This document shows positions 1 to 6,973 of a stretch of DNA of 28,626 bases, piece after piece. The position numbers and the translations under genes were made by a program. A model generated the notes under the pieces. The model was not told where the DNA came from, made no database searches, and saw only the letters and a list, made by a program, of their open reading frames with translations. This DNA is from a virus. Every line of letters begins with the position of its first letter. Positions within the stretch are counted from its first letter, which is position 1. The stretch lies in IMG/VR virus record IMGVR_UViG_3300027741_000210, positions 1 to 28,626 of that record; one strand, 5' to 3'.

Positions 1-804
1 TCTTTAGATAATCGTGACAACTGGTGGCGTCCAGAGCCAGATAAAAGCGGAAATGGAATGGCCACTATTCGATTCCTTCCTGCATCTGAAGCAGATGGTG
101 AAGATGAGTTGCCATGGGTCAAAGTATTCTCACATGGTTTTCAAGGACCTGGTGGTCAGTGGTTGATCGATAATTGCTTGACAACTAAGAACCAACAATG
201 TCCTATCTGTGAACACAACTCTACTCTTTGGAACTCCGGCATCGAAGCCAACAAAGAAGTAGTACGGAAGCAGAAACGGAAACTATCCTATATCTCCAAC
301 ATCTATGTGGTATCTGATCCTAAGCGACCAGAGAATGAAGGTAAAGTATTTCTATTCAAGTATGGTAAAAAGATATTTGATAAGATTACTGAAGCAATGG
401 CACCAGAGTTTGCAGATGAAACACCAATCAATCCATTTGATCTATGGAAAGGTGCTAACTTTAAATTGAAGATTCGCAAAGTTGAGGGTTATCAGAACTA
501 TGATAAGTCTGAGTTTGATTCTGCCGAACCTTTATTGGATGATGATGATCAGTTAGAGAAAATCTGGAAGTCTGAGTATACTTTGAAAGATTTGGTATCT
601 GATAAGGAGTTCAAATCTTATGATCAGTTGAAATCTCGATTGGACAAAGTATTGGGTCTGAATGGTGAAGATGTACCAGCAAAGACTACAGTAGAACAGA
701 TGAAGTCTCTACCTAAGAAGCCAGTAGTAGATGAATCACAAGTGATGCCTGAAATTGAAGATGATGATATGGCCTATTTTTCTAAATTAGCCGAAGAAGA
801 TTGA
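1..804 (+). CDS. 32: gp32-like single-stranded DNA-binding protein (5' end outside window)
   Basis: T4 gp32 family. It coats single-stranded DNA during phage replication, recombination and repair and recruits replisome partners. The frame is open from base 1, and residues before the first internal Met (base 58) still match the family (a DNxxWW...P..D..GNG stretch, like T4 'DNAGNGQAVIRFLP'). The gene therefore starts upstream and Met58 is not the real start. Family marks visible: an IRFLP strand near the beginning; a zinc site formed by the His of SHGF followed by Cys in DNC and a CPIC pair, the same H-C-C-C order as T4 gp32; a PENEGKVFLFKYGKKIFDKI core; and WKGANFKLKI. The C-terminus is acidic (IEDDD...LAEED), as expected for the protein-interaction tail of gp32. 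All arginines use CGN codons and none uses AGA, unlike the tail genes downstream. The next gene starts 24 bases after the stop, suggesting co-transcription. Identity is secure; only the N-terminal arm is unseen. Confidence 0.95.
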   Translation, partial: SLDNRDNWWRPEPDKSGNGMATIRFLPASEADGEDELPWVKVFSHGFQGPGGQWLIDNCLTTKNQQCPICEHNSTLWNSGIEANKEVVRKQKRKLSYISNIYVVSDPKRPENEGKVFLFKYGKKIFDKITEAMAPEFADETPINPFDLWKGANFKLKIRKVEGYQNYDKSEFDSAEPLLDDDDQLEKIWKSEYTLKDLVSDKEFKSYDQLKSRLDKVLGLNGEDVPAKTTVEQMKSLPKKPVVDESQVMPEIEDDDMAYFSKLAEED

Positions 805-828
805 TTTTATATAATAGGAGATATTACT

Positions 829-1263
829 ATGGCAGCAAATATTAAAGGTAGTAAAACAGCAGAATGTCTCAAAGATGCATTTGCAGGTGAGTCGATGGCC
901 AATCGCCGTTATCTATACTTTGCAAACCAGTGTGACGTAGCAGGTGAAGCAGATATTGCATCCTTGTTCCGTAACACCGCTGAAGGTGAGACTGGTCATG
1001 CACATGGCCATATGGAATACTTAATTGAGGGTGGTGCTGGAGAACCTGGTACAGATATGCCCGCTAAGACACCACAAGAAATGTTGGAAGCAGCAGTTCA
1101 TGGTGAGACACATGAGTATTCTGATATGTATCCTGGTATGGCTAAAACTGCTCGTGATGAAGGTTTTGATGAGATTGCTGATTGGTTTGAAACATTGGCA
1201 AAAGCGGAGCGTTCACATGCAATGCGATATCAAAAAGCACTAGATACACTCAAAGCATCATAA
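829..1263 (+). CDS. Rubrerythrin-like diiron protein without rubredoxin domain
   Basis: Ferritin-like four-helix diiron protein of the rubrerythrin family, 144 aa. In bacteria these proteins reduce hydrogen peroxide, taking electrons from rubredoxin-type partners. All expected metal ligands are visible: E21 (AGES), E54 and H57 (EGETGH), E93 and E96 (GETHEY), E127 and H130 (AERSH). Other family marks are LYPxxAK-like '[14 protein letters not shown]' and '[12 protein letters not shown]'. Full-length rubrerythrins (about 190 aa) end in a CxxC...CxxC rubredoxin domain; this protein stops just after the second diiron half, with no trailing cysteine pairs. Electrons must come from another protein, or the protein could act in iron handling or peroxide sensing. 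A clear SD (AGGAGA) precedes the ATG. It lies directly after gene 32 and before a strong terminator, so both are probably on one transcript. Arginine codons are CGT/CGC/CGA only. The family call is firm; the role in infection is inferred. Confidence 0.93.
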   Translation: MAANIKGSKTAECLKDAFAGESMANRRYLYFANQCDVAGEADIASLFRNTAEGETGHAHGHMEYLIEGGAGEPGTDMPAKTPQEMLEAAVHGETHEYSDMYPGMAKTARDEGFDEIADWFETLAKAERSHAMRYQKALDTLKAS

Positions 1264-1283
1264 CAAAATCCCATGCAAGTACC

Positions 1284-1311
1284 AACCCCGCTTCGGTGGG
1301 GTTTCTTTTTT
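1284..1311 (+). terminator. Intrinsic terminator after rubrerythrin gene
   Basis: Stem AACCCCGC / GTGGGGTT (eight pairs including one G-T) closed by a TTCG tetraloop in a C(TTCG)G context, followed by TCTTTTTT. This is a textbook rho-independent terminator for the plus strand, 20 bases after the rubrerythrin stop. The T-run ends at the stop codon of the convergent minus-strand gene at 1312. Read on the minus strand the same hairpin has no T-run after it, so it should stop mainly the plus-strand transcript. Confidence 0.93.
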
Positions 1312-3168
1312 CTATACCGTTCTGGTAGAATACATCGACAATCTTGAGAATGTATCTTCTTTACTTCTAACAGGTGGGATAGGTTGTCTTTCTGAACCAC
1401 CTGAAGAAGAAGATGATGAACTTGTATTGTTAATAACAGAAGGTTCTGATGGAGTATTTTCAGCCAACTTCATGTTTTGATTTTCAGATACCTTAGAATT
1501 CAACTCAGCACCTTTATTAGGTGATGGCGCAGGTGCGGCAGAAGGCGATGCTGAAGGTGATGCTGAACCACCACCACTTGAGGCGCCTCCAGGGGTAGGT
1601 TGCGATGACATACTATTACTCATCTGTCTACTCATTTCTTGACCACCAGCGCCCGATATACTTGTACTCATAGATTCTTTGGTCGTTTTCGGTGTAGCAG
1701 TTTCTGCTTTTCTTGCCGCTTGATCAGGATCGGCACCACCTTCAAAGAAGTCAAATAAAGCACCGGCAGCCTTCTTACCAATATACTCACCACCCATAAA
1801 ACCTGCAAGTCCACCTAACAGAGTTCCAACAACAGGAACAACAGAACCAACAGCAGCACCAATAGTTGCACCTCCAGCACCACCTAACGCACCACCTACC
1901 GCTTCAGTAATTCTCTTCTTCATTTCTTTTTCATCAATTGCACCACTTTCATGTTCATCAATTGCATCTTTAACATCCATCAACAATTGCAAACCTGCAG
2001 CAATTAATTGAATGCCAGGTATTCTTTCTAAGAATCCTAACACACTCTTACCCGCTTTTAATAATTTACCACCCATCTTTGATGCGGACTTTGTTACTTT
2101 ACCTCTAAGTGATTTTAATTTTTTACTTCCGCCCATTAAACTTGCAGCATCAGCCAGTGTTCCTAATATTCCACCACCTTCTTCTTTTTCCTTTTCTGCA
2201 CCAACAGCACCTGTACCTATAGATCGGATGGCTTCAATTAATTCTTTATGTTTCTTTTGTTGATCATCTCTTCTTGGTTTTTCAAAATCTTTATCTAATT
2301 CTTTTTGCTTAATATCATCATCTCTAGACTTCTTCATGAGATCATATATGTCAGTCAAGACATTGGTCATGGCTTCATATTCTTTATCCATTCCACCTGA
2401 TATTTTTGATGCGGTTTCTTTTTTATCTTTTGATGGACCTGATGTGAACTTGCCAATATCTTCTTTTGATCTGCCTGTTAATTTACCTAAAACTGTAGGT
2501 GCAATATCGGAATCAAAAGTTAAAAATCTTGCAATATTTAATGGATCAAATACGTCTTTTGCATAACTCTTTGTTTCTTTACCGGCGGTTGATAGAATAT
2601 CTTTAGCAGACATCTTACCATCAGTTTCTTTTAACTTGTCGGTGATTCTCTTTAATAATCCTGGTGATTTTTCAAATGGCGACTTACCATCATCATCTTT
2701 ATCTGCTGCATCTTTCTCGTTTTTCTTTTCAGAATCAAAGTTTGTAGAAACATATTTTGCAACTGCAATTTGAGCAGGATTTAATGTGTCTTGTAATTTT
2801 TTAGGTATAACTCTTCTAGCAGTAGATAAAACACTCTTAAAATTATGAGTATCTTTTTTATTGACAATTTTAGTCAATCTTTCAAGTGCGGATTCAATTT
2901 GCGGTATTTGATCTTGAGAAGGTATCTTCCTGTGTACATTATCAAGTTGTTCATACAACTTAGTAAAGTTTTCTTCAAGATTTTGATCTATATCTTGAAA
3001 GTCTCGTTCCACTCTTGCTTTGTAATCTTCAAACTCTTTTTTAAGATTCTGAAGTTCTTTCTTGGCAGAAAATCTTGTTTTTTTACTAGGTAATCTTTCA
3101 GCAGTGGGTTCTGTAGATACAGATTTCATTGGAATTACTTTAGATTCATTCTCGATATTATTAGGCAT
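1312..3168 (-). CDS. Tape-measure-like tail protein with glycine-rich hydrophobic segment
   Basis: 618 aa. I cannot assign it to a named T4 gene by direct recognition; tape measure or hub protein (T4 gp29 class, 590 aa) is inferred from position and architecture. Visible parts: a charged coiled-coil-like region at about 30-110; a lysine/aspartate-rich middle; a module at about 266-318 (IYDLMKK...HKELIEAIRSIG) that also occurs in the upstream lysozyme protein; a glycine/alanine-rich hydrophobic stretch at about 423-475 (VGGALGG..., GAAVGSVVPVVGTLLGGLAG) that could insert in a membrane or line a channel; and a Ser/Pro/Ala-rich tail with an INNTSSSSSSS run. It is the last gene of the minus-strand tail cluster and overlaps the preceding gene by 8 bases, implying coupled translation. 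It lies two genes after the gp26-like chaperone and its frameshift ORF, the usual place of the tape measure in tail operons. Confidence 0.72.
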   Translation of the reverse strand: MPNNIENESKVIPMKSVSTEPTAERLPSKKTRFSAKKELQNLKKEFEDYKARVERDFQDIDQNLEENFTKLYEQLDNVHRKIPSQDQIPQIESALERLTKIVNKKDTHNFKSVLSTARRVIPKKLQDTLNPAQIAVAKYVSTNFDSEKKNEKDAADKDDDGKSPFEKSPGLLKRITDKLKETDGKMSAKDILSTAGKETKSYAKDVFDPLNIARFLTFDSDIAPTVLGKLTGRSKEDIGKFTSGPSKDKKETASKISGGMDKEYEAMTNVLTDIYDLMKKSRDDDIKQKELDKDFEKPRRDDQQKKHKELIEAIRSIGTGAVGAEKEKEEGGGILGTLADAASLMGGSKKLKSLRGKVTKSASKMGGKLLKAGKSVLGFLERIPGIQLIAAGLQLLMDVKDAIDEHESGAIDEKEMKKRITEAVGGALGGAGGATIGAAVGSVVPVVGTLLGGLAGFMGGEYIGKKAAGALFDFFEGGADPDQAARKAETATPKTTKESMSTSISGAGGQEMSRQMSNSMSSQPTPGGASSGGGSASPSASPSAAPAPSPNKGAELNSKVSENQNMKLAENTPSEPSVINNTSSSSSSSGGSERQPIPPVRSKEDTFSRLSMYSTRTV

Positions 3169-4474
3169 ATGACTTTCTCATATAAGGAGATGCATCTTCC
3201 TTTTTAGGTGAAGATGCAGTAGGTGTATTTCTTTTTGATACTGACTGATTTGTTGTATTATTTACAACAACTGTTGATTGTTTTTGTGCAGTCATGTCAT
3301 CTTTTAAGTTTTTATTTGCATCTGATGCAGGAGTAACTCCGGCAGATTTGGGTGATGACTCTTCAGGTGATGCGGTTGATTTACCATCACCTGCTTGATC
3401 AACCAATGCGACAATTTCTCTTGCTCTATTTCCAACTTGTTGATACCATTTACTATCTTGTAAACCTTTAGCAGCAGAATGAAAGTCACCAGCATCTAGT
3501 GCCTTTGCTGTTGAGGGCCATTTTGGCCACCATTGACCCATATTAAATGCTAGGTCAATAAATGCACCTTTACCTGCTTCATTTGCTTTTTCATATCCAG
3601 GTGTTTTCTCAGCAATCTTAACATGTTTAGCAAAATCTTGTTCAAATAGTTGATTAACTTCATCATCAGATAAAGTTCTATTCCATTCTGGTGGTAAACT
3701 TTTACCATCACCAATCAAATGTCCAACACCAACTGTCCAAAGTCCTAATGAATCTTTATATGGTTTGTTTCTAACACCTTCGTGTCTCATCACCATCGAT
3801 TTTACATCTTTCATTCCAGTGATTGGTGGAAGTTTTACAGATGGTACTTCTCCTTTCGGTGCCGCACCTTTTGGTACTGCTTCTGCCTTTCCCTCTGGTG
3901 CTTTTCCTGATGGTGCCTTTTCCGCTTTACCTTTTTTTGGTGCTGCCTTTTTTGCTCTTGGTGGTTTCTTTGCAGATGGTTTTCTACCTTTAGCACCTTT
4001 TTTCTTAGGTATTTTAGGTTTCTTTGCCGCACTGACCTTTTTTGCAAATTCACTAGGTTCAGGTTTACCAACTTCTTCAAATGCTTCGATCAATTCATCA
4101 TGCATTTTATCAGAAGTTCTTGATTCTTCCTTTCTTTTTGTTTTATCTTCTTCTCTATCCAGAACCTGTTCTTCTCTATTTTTCTCCATTAGTTTGTAGA
4201 TGTAACCAAGAATCTCAGATGCGGATTCTTTATCTGGAACTTTCATAGCAGTATTACTAATTTGATCTGCTTTCTTTTCTGGTTCCATTGGCTCTGGTTT
4301 GAATTGCTTCGATTTCAAAAACTTGGGAAGAGATGGACCTTCAGATTTTTTATATTTATTTTTTGATTCTTTAGAATTCTGTTGTTTTAATTTATCAATT
4401 AAAGACGAAATGATCCCAGTCTGTTGATCTATGATCTTTTCAGTATCTTTTTTTGATGATTTCTTCTTGTCCAT
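3161..4474 (-). CDS. Tail protein with T4-type lysozyme domain (GH24)
   Basis: 437 aa. The lysozyme domain covers about residues 218-360 and cuts peptidoglycan between N-acetylmuramic acid and N-acetylglucosamine. The catalytic triad is intact with T4 lysozyme spacing: E232 (RHEG), D241 (YKDS), T247 (LWTVGVGH), i.e. +9 and +6 as in T4 E11-D20-T26. The downstream 'FIDLAFNMG' and 'GNRAREI' also fit the family. Before it lie a charged N-terminus, a module at about 84-136 (ILGYIYKLMEKNR...HDELIEAFEEVG) shared with the following 618-aa protein, and a Lys/Ala/Pro-rich linker at 140-215. After it comes a polar tail with VVVNNTTNQS. No signal peptide or transmembrane helix is seen. The tail-operon position and shared module argue for a virion-borne, cell-wall-penetrating tail protein rather than a lysis endolysin. 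The gene begins immediately after the TAG stop of the 61-codon ORF. Lysozyme domain certain; tape-measure or hub role inferred. Confidence 0.9.
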   Translation of the reverse strand: MDKKKSSKKDTEKIIDQQTGIISSLIDKLKQQNSKESKNKYKKSEGPSLPKFLKSKQFKPEPMEPEKKADQISNTAMKVPDKESASEILGYIYKLMEKNREEQVLDREEDKTKRKEESRTSDKMHDELIEAFEEVGKPEPSEFAKKVSAAKKPKIPKKKGAKGRKPSAKKPPRAKKAAPKKGKAEKAPSGKAPEGKAEAVPKGAAPKGEVPSVKLPPITGMKDVKSMVMRHEGVRNKPYKDSLGLWTVGVGHLIGDGKSLPPEWNRTLSDDEVNQLFEQDFAKHVKIAEKTPGYEKANEAGKGAFIDLAFNMGQWWPKWPSTAKALDAGDFHSAAKGLQDSKWYQQVGNRAREIVALVDQAGDGKSTASPEESSPKSAGVTPASDANKNLKDDMTAQKQSTVVVNNTTNQSVSKRNTPTASSPKKEDASPYMRKSYA

Positions 4475-4660
4475 CTATCGTTTTCTCTGTCTTTCTGCAA
4501 TCTTTTGATTTTCAGCCTCGATATAAGCAATCAACATAGAAACATAGATATCTCGTTCCCATGGTATCATATTTTCTAACTCCGTCAGATTATACTTGTG
4601 ATGTTGCATCATTGAGAAGTTGGTTTTATAATAATTCTCAAGTGTGTCGTGACGAAGCAT
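4475..4660 (-). CDS. Small tail-assembly ORF, candidate -1 frameshift extension of gp26-like protein
   Basis: 61 codons from an ATG that overlaps the upstream stop as TAATG. The product is charged and probably helical, with a 'MIPWERDIYVSMLIAYIEAE' segment and a basic end (ERQRKR). It lies in the -1 frame of the gp26-like gene. A U UUU UUU run two codons before that gene's stop would join the frames, giving a fusion of about 302 aa in which the last Ile is replaced by Tyr-Leu followed by this whole ORF. The only good SD-like sequence, GGAGGG, is about 22 bases before the ATG. That is too far for normal initiation but well placed to stimulate slippage. A stand-alone protein made by stop-start coupling is the alternative. 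T4 has gene 51 after gene 26, but gp51 is far longer and I see no basis for calling this gp51. Confidence 0.75.
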   Translation of the reverse strand: MLRHDTLENYYKTNFSMMQHHKYNLTELENMIPWERDIYVSMLIAYIEAENQKIAERQRKR

Positions 4661-4687
4661 TAGATAAAAAAACTTTCGAGACCCTCC
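4612..4687 (-). promoter_or_regulatory. Candidate programmed -1 ribosomal frameshift signal
   Basis: Read on the minus strand, the order is: GGAGGG (plus coordinates 4682-4687); a 9-base spacer; seven T residues (4666-4672) phased as AG-T-TTT-TTT, i.e. an X XXY YYZ heptamer; ATC then the TAA stop (4660-4662), which overlaps the ATG of the 61-codon ORF; and about 24 bases after the run a perfect 7-bp inverted repeat, TTGAGAA / TTCTCAA (4612-4618 with 4635-4641). A slip by -1 reads TAT CTA ATG and enters the next ORF without a stop. An SD-like element about 10 bases upstream of a slippery run is the arrangement known from bacterial dnaX. -1 frameshifts between chaperone ORFs just before the tape measure are conserved in many tailed phages (lambda G/GT type). 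The hairpin is further downstream than usual, so its part is uncertain. Confidence 0.6.
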
Positions 4688-5382
4688 ACATCAATCTCAT
4701 GATGAAATCCACATTTTCTACAATCTATATCAATTACTTTTCTTAGTTTTGGTAGTGCTGAAAAGAATGCCTCAATCTTTTCAAATTGAGCCTGACTTAA
4801 CTGTTCGACAAACTCAACAGTCTCTTGTATTGGTACTTCTTTAGTATAATAATACTGTTCACCATCATAGATATACTCAATAGATTTAGCAATCATATTG
4901 AAAGTTAATTCATTCACATCATCAAACTTTAAAGAATCTTTAATGTAGGAGAAGTCTGGATACTTTAACTTCACACTAATTGTATCTGTGAGTTGAACAA
5001 TAGGATCAACCAAATCTTTATTTTCAACTTGTATTTCTAAAAGATTAACATCTTTTTCCATAATGTTATTGCACTTTTTACCTTCAACGACATTATTGCA
5101 TCTATATCTTGTTTCAACAATCTCGCCTACTGATCTCGCACGAAGATTCATAAAGTAATATTCAACATCAACAATAGGTAAACTTTCAATATCAACATTA
5201 GGTGTAATAGTACAATTATTCAAAATATCTCGAACACTCTTTTGAATTGTTTCAGATTCCTGTGATTCTACTGCCATCAAAAGATTTCTTTGTTCTTTGA
5301 CAACAAAAGGTCGAAACTCTATTGTTGTTTTAGATAATGGTAACTGCAATCTATAAGTTGGTGCGTCAAGTTTTGGTAACAT
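4660..5382 (-). CDS. 26: gp26-like baseplate hub / tail assembly chaperone
   Basis: 240 aa, resembling the T4 baseplate protein family of gp26 (T4 gp26 is 208 aa). The family is thought to act in hub and tail-tube assembly and is a candidate tape-measure chaperone. Visible: an N-terminal 'LPLSKTTIEFRPFVVKEQRNLL' type segment (shown only in part here), which is characteristic; four cysteines in two groups, C95/C104 (RYRC...KKC) and C221/C224 (DCRKCGF), which could bind zinc; and an acidic GLESFFI end. The ATG is preceded by a good SD (GAGGAG). It sits between the tube-family gene and the lysozyme/tape-measure pair. Its last codons form the candidate slippery site, so two products, of 240 and about 302 aa, are possible. 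Family membership is judged from sequence character and gene order, not a database hit. Confidence 0.8.
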   Translation of the reverse strand: MLPKLDAPTYRLQLPLSKTTIEFRPFVVKEQRNLLMAVESQESETIQKSVRDILNNCTITPNVDIESLPIVDVEYYFMNLRARSVGEIVETRYRCNNVVEGKKCNNIMEKDVNLLEIQVENKDLVDPIVQLTDTISVKLKYPDFSYIKDSLKFDDVNELTFNMIAKSIEYIYDGEQYYYTKEVPIQETVEFVEQLSQAQFEKIEAFFSALPKLRKVIDIDCRKCGFHHEIDVEGLESFFI

Positions 5383-5403
5383 AATAACTCCTCAATCAAT
5401 TAA

Positions 5404-5922
5404 TTATATGGGTACTGATTCCCAATAAGTATAAGCAAATGTAACGGTTAGTTTATGAACAGAATCTGAACTCCAGTCTAAATCAAGTTGATTCATGTTG
5501 ATAGGAAAGGCACGGTGCATTGTAGCTTGATATGATAATTCTCCCATAACATCATATTGTAAAACATCAATATCAACAGCATAATCATCTTTATATTTGA
5601 AGTTGAAATTTTTTGATGGATTAATTACTTCCATCCATTGATCAAATGTATTTTTAATCAACATTGTATCATCAACAATAAATGTCAAATCAATATCATT
5701 ATAGTTTGACCAATATGGAAACTTTTCAACAGGTCCATAAGTTTTTTGTTCAACTGTTGAGAAATTTCTACCTGGTAATTGTGCAATTTCACATCGTTTG
5801 ATTAAATCAAAAGGTCCAGCAACAACACCAACAGGAGTTGATCCAAATCTTAATTCGAATCTACTTGCTCGTGCTGGATCTTTATTAAAACTTGATAAAA
5901 ATTCTGATATACTTCCTGCCAT
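5404..5922 (-). CDS. 54: gp19-family tube protein, probably gp54-type tube initiator
   Basis: 172 aa, in the T4 gp19 tail-tube fold family, to which the baseplate tube-initiator gp54 is related. Family marks: 'RFELRFG' at the first strand; 'LPGRN' and 'EKFPYW...DIDLTFIVDDTM' in the middle; a 'FDQWMEVINPSKNFNFKYKDDY' type helix and loop (in part); then 'AFPINMNQLDLDW' and 'LTVTFAYTYWE', which match the T4 gp19 ending 'LALDYWE'. Two placements are possible: the main tube protein gp19, or gp54. The baseplate setting (gp26, gp4 and gp48 neighbours, no gp18 sheath gene nearby) and a start resembling the gp54 N-terminus favour gp54. T4 gp54 is about 320 aa, so this would be a form without the long extension. 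The SD is AGGA before the ATG. Confidence 0.7.
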   Translation of the reverse strand: MAGSISEFLSSFNKDPARASRFELRFGSTPVGVVAGPFDLIKRCEIAQLPGRNFSTVEQKTYGPVEKFPYWSNYNDIDLTFIVDDTMLIKNTFDQWMEVINPSKNFNFKYKDDYAVDIDVLQYDVMGELSYQATMHRAFPINMNQLDLDWSSDSVHKLTVTFAYTYWESVPI

Positions 5923-5930
5923 ATTTTATC

Positions 5931-6530
5931 CTATGGTGTCTGTTTAATTTGGTCAACTGAATCTTGCCATACAGTCTTTGCTTTTGCTTTTCTGAACTGA
6001 TGAACGGGTAACATTGCTGCCACATCCCACTCATTTGGTTTTACAATCAATATCTTAGAACGCAAATGTGAGTATAGATATCGTTTCAAGCAAGGTTCAA
6101 ATGCTTTAAATCTTCTAGCTTCACTTAGTAATTCGTATGTCACACGCATTCTTTTAATATCATCATTATCATCTAGTAACGCCAACGGCATCAGTTTTTC
6201 TAAAAACTTAATTCTATAGGGTATTGGTAAATAATGTAGGTTTAATCCTAGAAAACCATCACTGTATTTCTCTAACATAATCACCAAAGGAAAAGTATCA
6301 TAGTACGGCAAACTGCCTTTAGTCTTTGGATCATAATAAAAGAAATACATCTTACCTAATGTAATTCTTCTGGTGTATCGGTCTATCTCTGCACCAATCG
6401 TAGGTGCAATTCGATACACGTTTCTCAGTTCATCGATTTTATCCTGTAACCAAACTAATGCCTTTTTGGACATAGTTTGTAGTTTCAGTGATGATTTTTC
6501 TTCAGCAAGTTGTGTTAGTTTTGATGTCAT
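5931..6530 (-). CDS. Unidentified conserved-looking tail/head-region protein
   Basis: 199 aa, not assigned. It is basic and aromatic-rich, with 'LGKMYFFYYDPKTKGSLPYY', 'FPLVIMLEKY' and 'GFLGLNLHYLPIPYR' motifs and a C-terminal 'KPNEWDVAAMLPVHQFRKA'. The run of Tyr, Phe and Pro-Tyr motifs and the lack of hydrophobic segments suggest a compact soluble structural or DNA-end protein. It lies 8 bases after gp4 and 8 bases before the gp54-like gene on the same strand, so it is almost surely co-expressed with head-to-tail joining and tube-initiation proteins. In T4, gene 4 neighbours genes 2 and 3 (DNA-end protection and tail completion). A distant gp2- or gp3-type role is possible but is only an inference from position. 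Confidence 0.75.
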   Translation of the reverse strand: MTSKLTQLAEEKSSLKLQTMSKKALVWLQDKIDELRNVYRIAPTIGAEIDRYTRRITLGKMYFFYYDPKTKGSLPYYDTFPLVIMLEKYSDGFLGLNLHYLPIPYRIKFLEKLMPLALLDDNDDIKRMRVTYELLSEARRFKAFEPCLKRYLYSHLRSKILIVKPNEWDVAAMLPVHQFRKAKAKTVWQDSVDQIKQTP

Positions 6531-6538
6531 AAATATAT

Positions 6539-6973
6539 TTAGTTGATTCCTAGGTCAATTTCTGATAATATGGAAAACTCCCAATTGCGATCTTTACAGT
6601 ACTCCTCTGCGGCTTTCCACTTGGCCTGATTGACTCCCCATGTGGTTATCTCGGTAATATACTGTTTGGTCACTCGACTTCTTTGTTTAGGTGGTTGAGT
6701 TTGTTTATATGGTTTAACTTCAATCATAATAGTTTTAGTTTTGTCACCAGTTTTAACCCGAATGATAAAGTCTGGAAAGTATCTGTGCATTCTTCCATCA
6801 ACTGGTGATCTATATGGTATCACAAGTTCTTCAGATGCCCAAGAGATAATCTCATCAGTACGATCAAAATAGGACATGCAACGACATTCCCATGATGAAC
6901 GATAGACGATATTATTTGGATCACCCACATATTTGTTTGGGTTCTTAGGAATAAATTTACCAGAATAACTCAT
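6539..6973 (-). CDS. 4: gp4-like head completion protein (nuclease-fold)
   Basis: 144 aa, matching T4 gp4 (150 aa), which finishes filled heads so that tails can attach. It begins MSYSGKFIPKNPNKYVGDP, closely parallel to the T4 start 'MAYSGKWVPKN', and has the family's 'YRSSWE', 'FPDFII', 'IEVKPYKQTQPP' and 'WGVNQAKWKAAEEYC'. A PD-(D/E)XK nuclease-like set is visible: E29, D68, E85 and K87. The frame is open for a further 30 codons upstream to a GTG, but that extension overlaps the divergent gene at 7006 and is not gp4-like, so the ATG at 6973 is chosen. It heads the minus-strand cluster; only 32 bases separate it from the divergent gp48-like gene. Confidence 0.93.
   Translation of the reverse strand: MSYSGKFIPKNPNKYVGDPNNIVYRSSWECRCMSYFDRTDEIISWASEELVIPYRSPVDGRMHRYFPDFIIRVKTGDKTKTIMIEVKPYKQTQPPKQRSRVTKQYITEITTWGVNQAKWKAAEEYCKDRNWEFSILSEIDLGIN

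Noticed and set aside
808-815. TATATAAT between gene 32 and rubrerythrin as a promoter -10
   Set aside because: Only 14 bases before the ATG and on top of the SD region, so it could not give a transcript with that SD; read-through from gene 32 is simpler.
1025-1243. 72-codon ORF inside the rubrerythrin gene
   Set aside because: Out-of-frame shadow of a clearly conserved diiron protein.
3765-4199. 144-codon plus-strand ORF opposite the lysozyme protein linker
   Set aside because: Antisense shadow of a Lys/Ala/Pro-rich stretch; Phe/Gly/Ala low complexity is the mirror of that composition.
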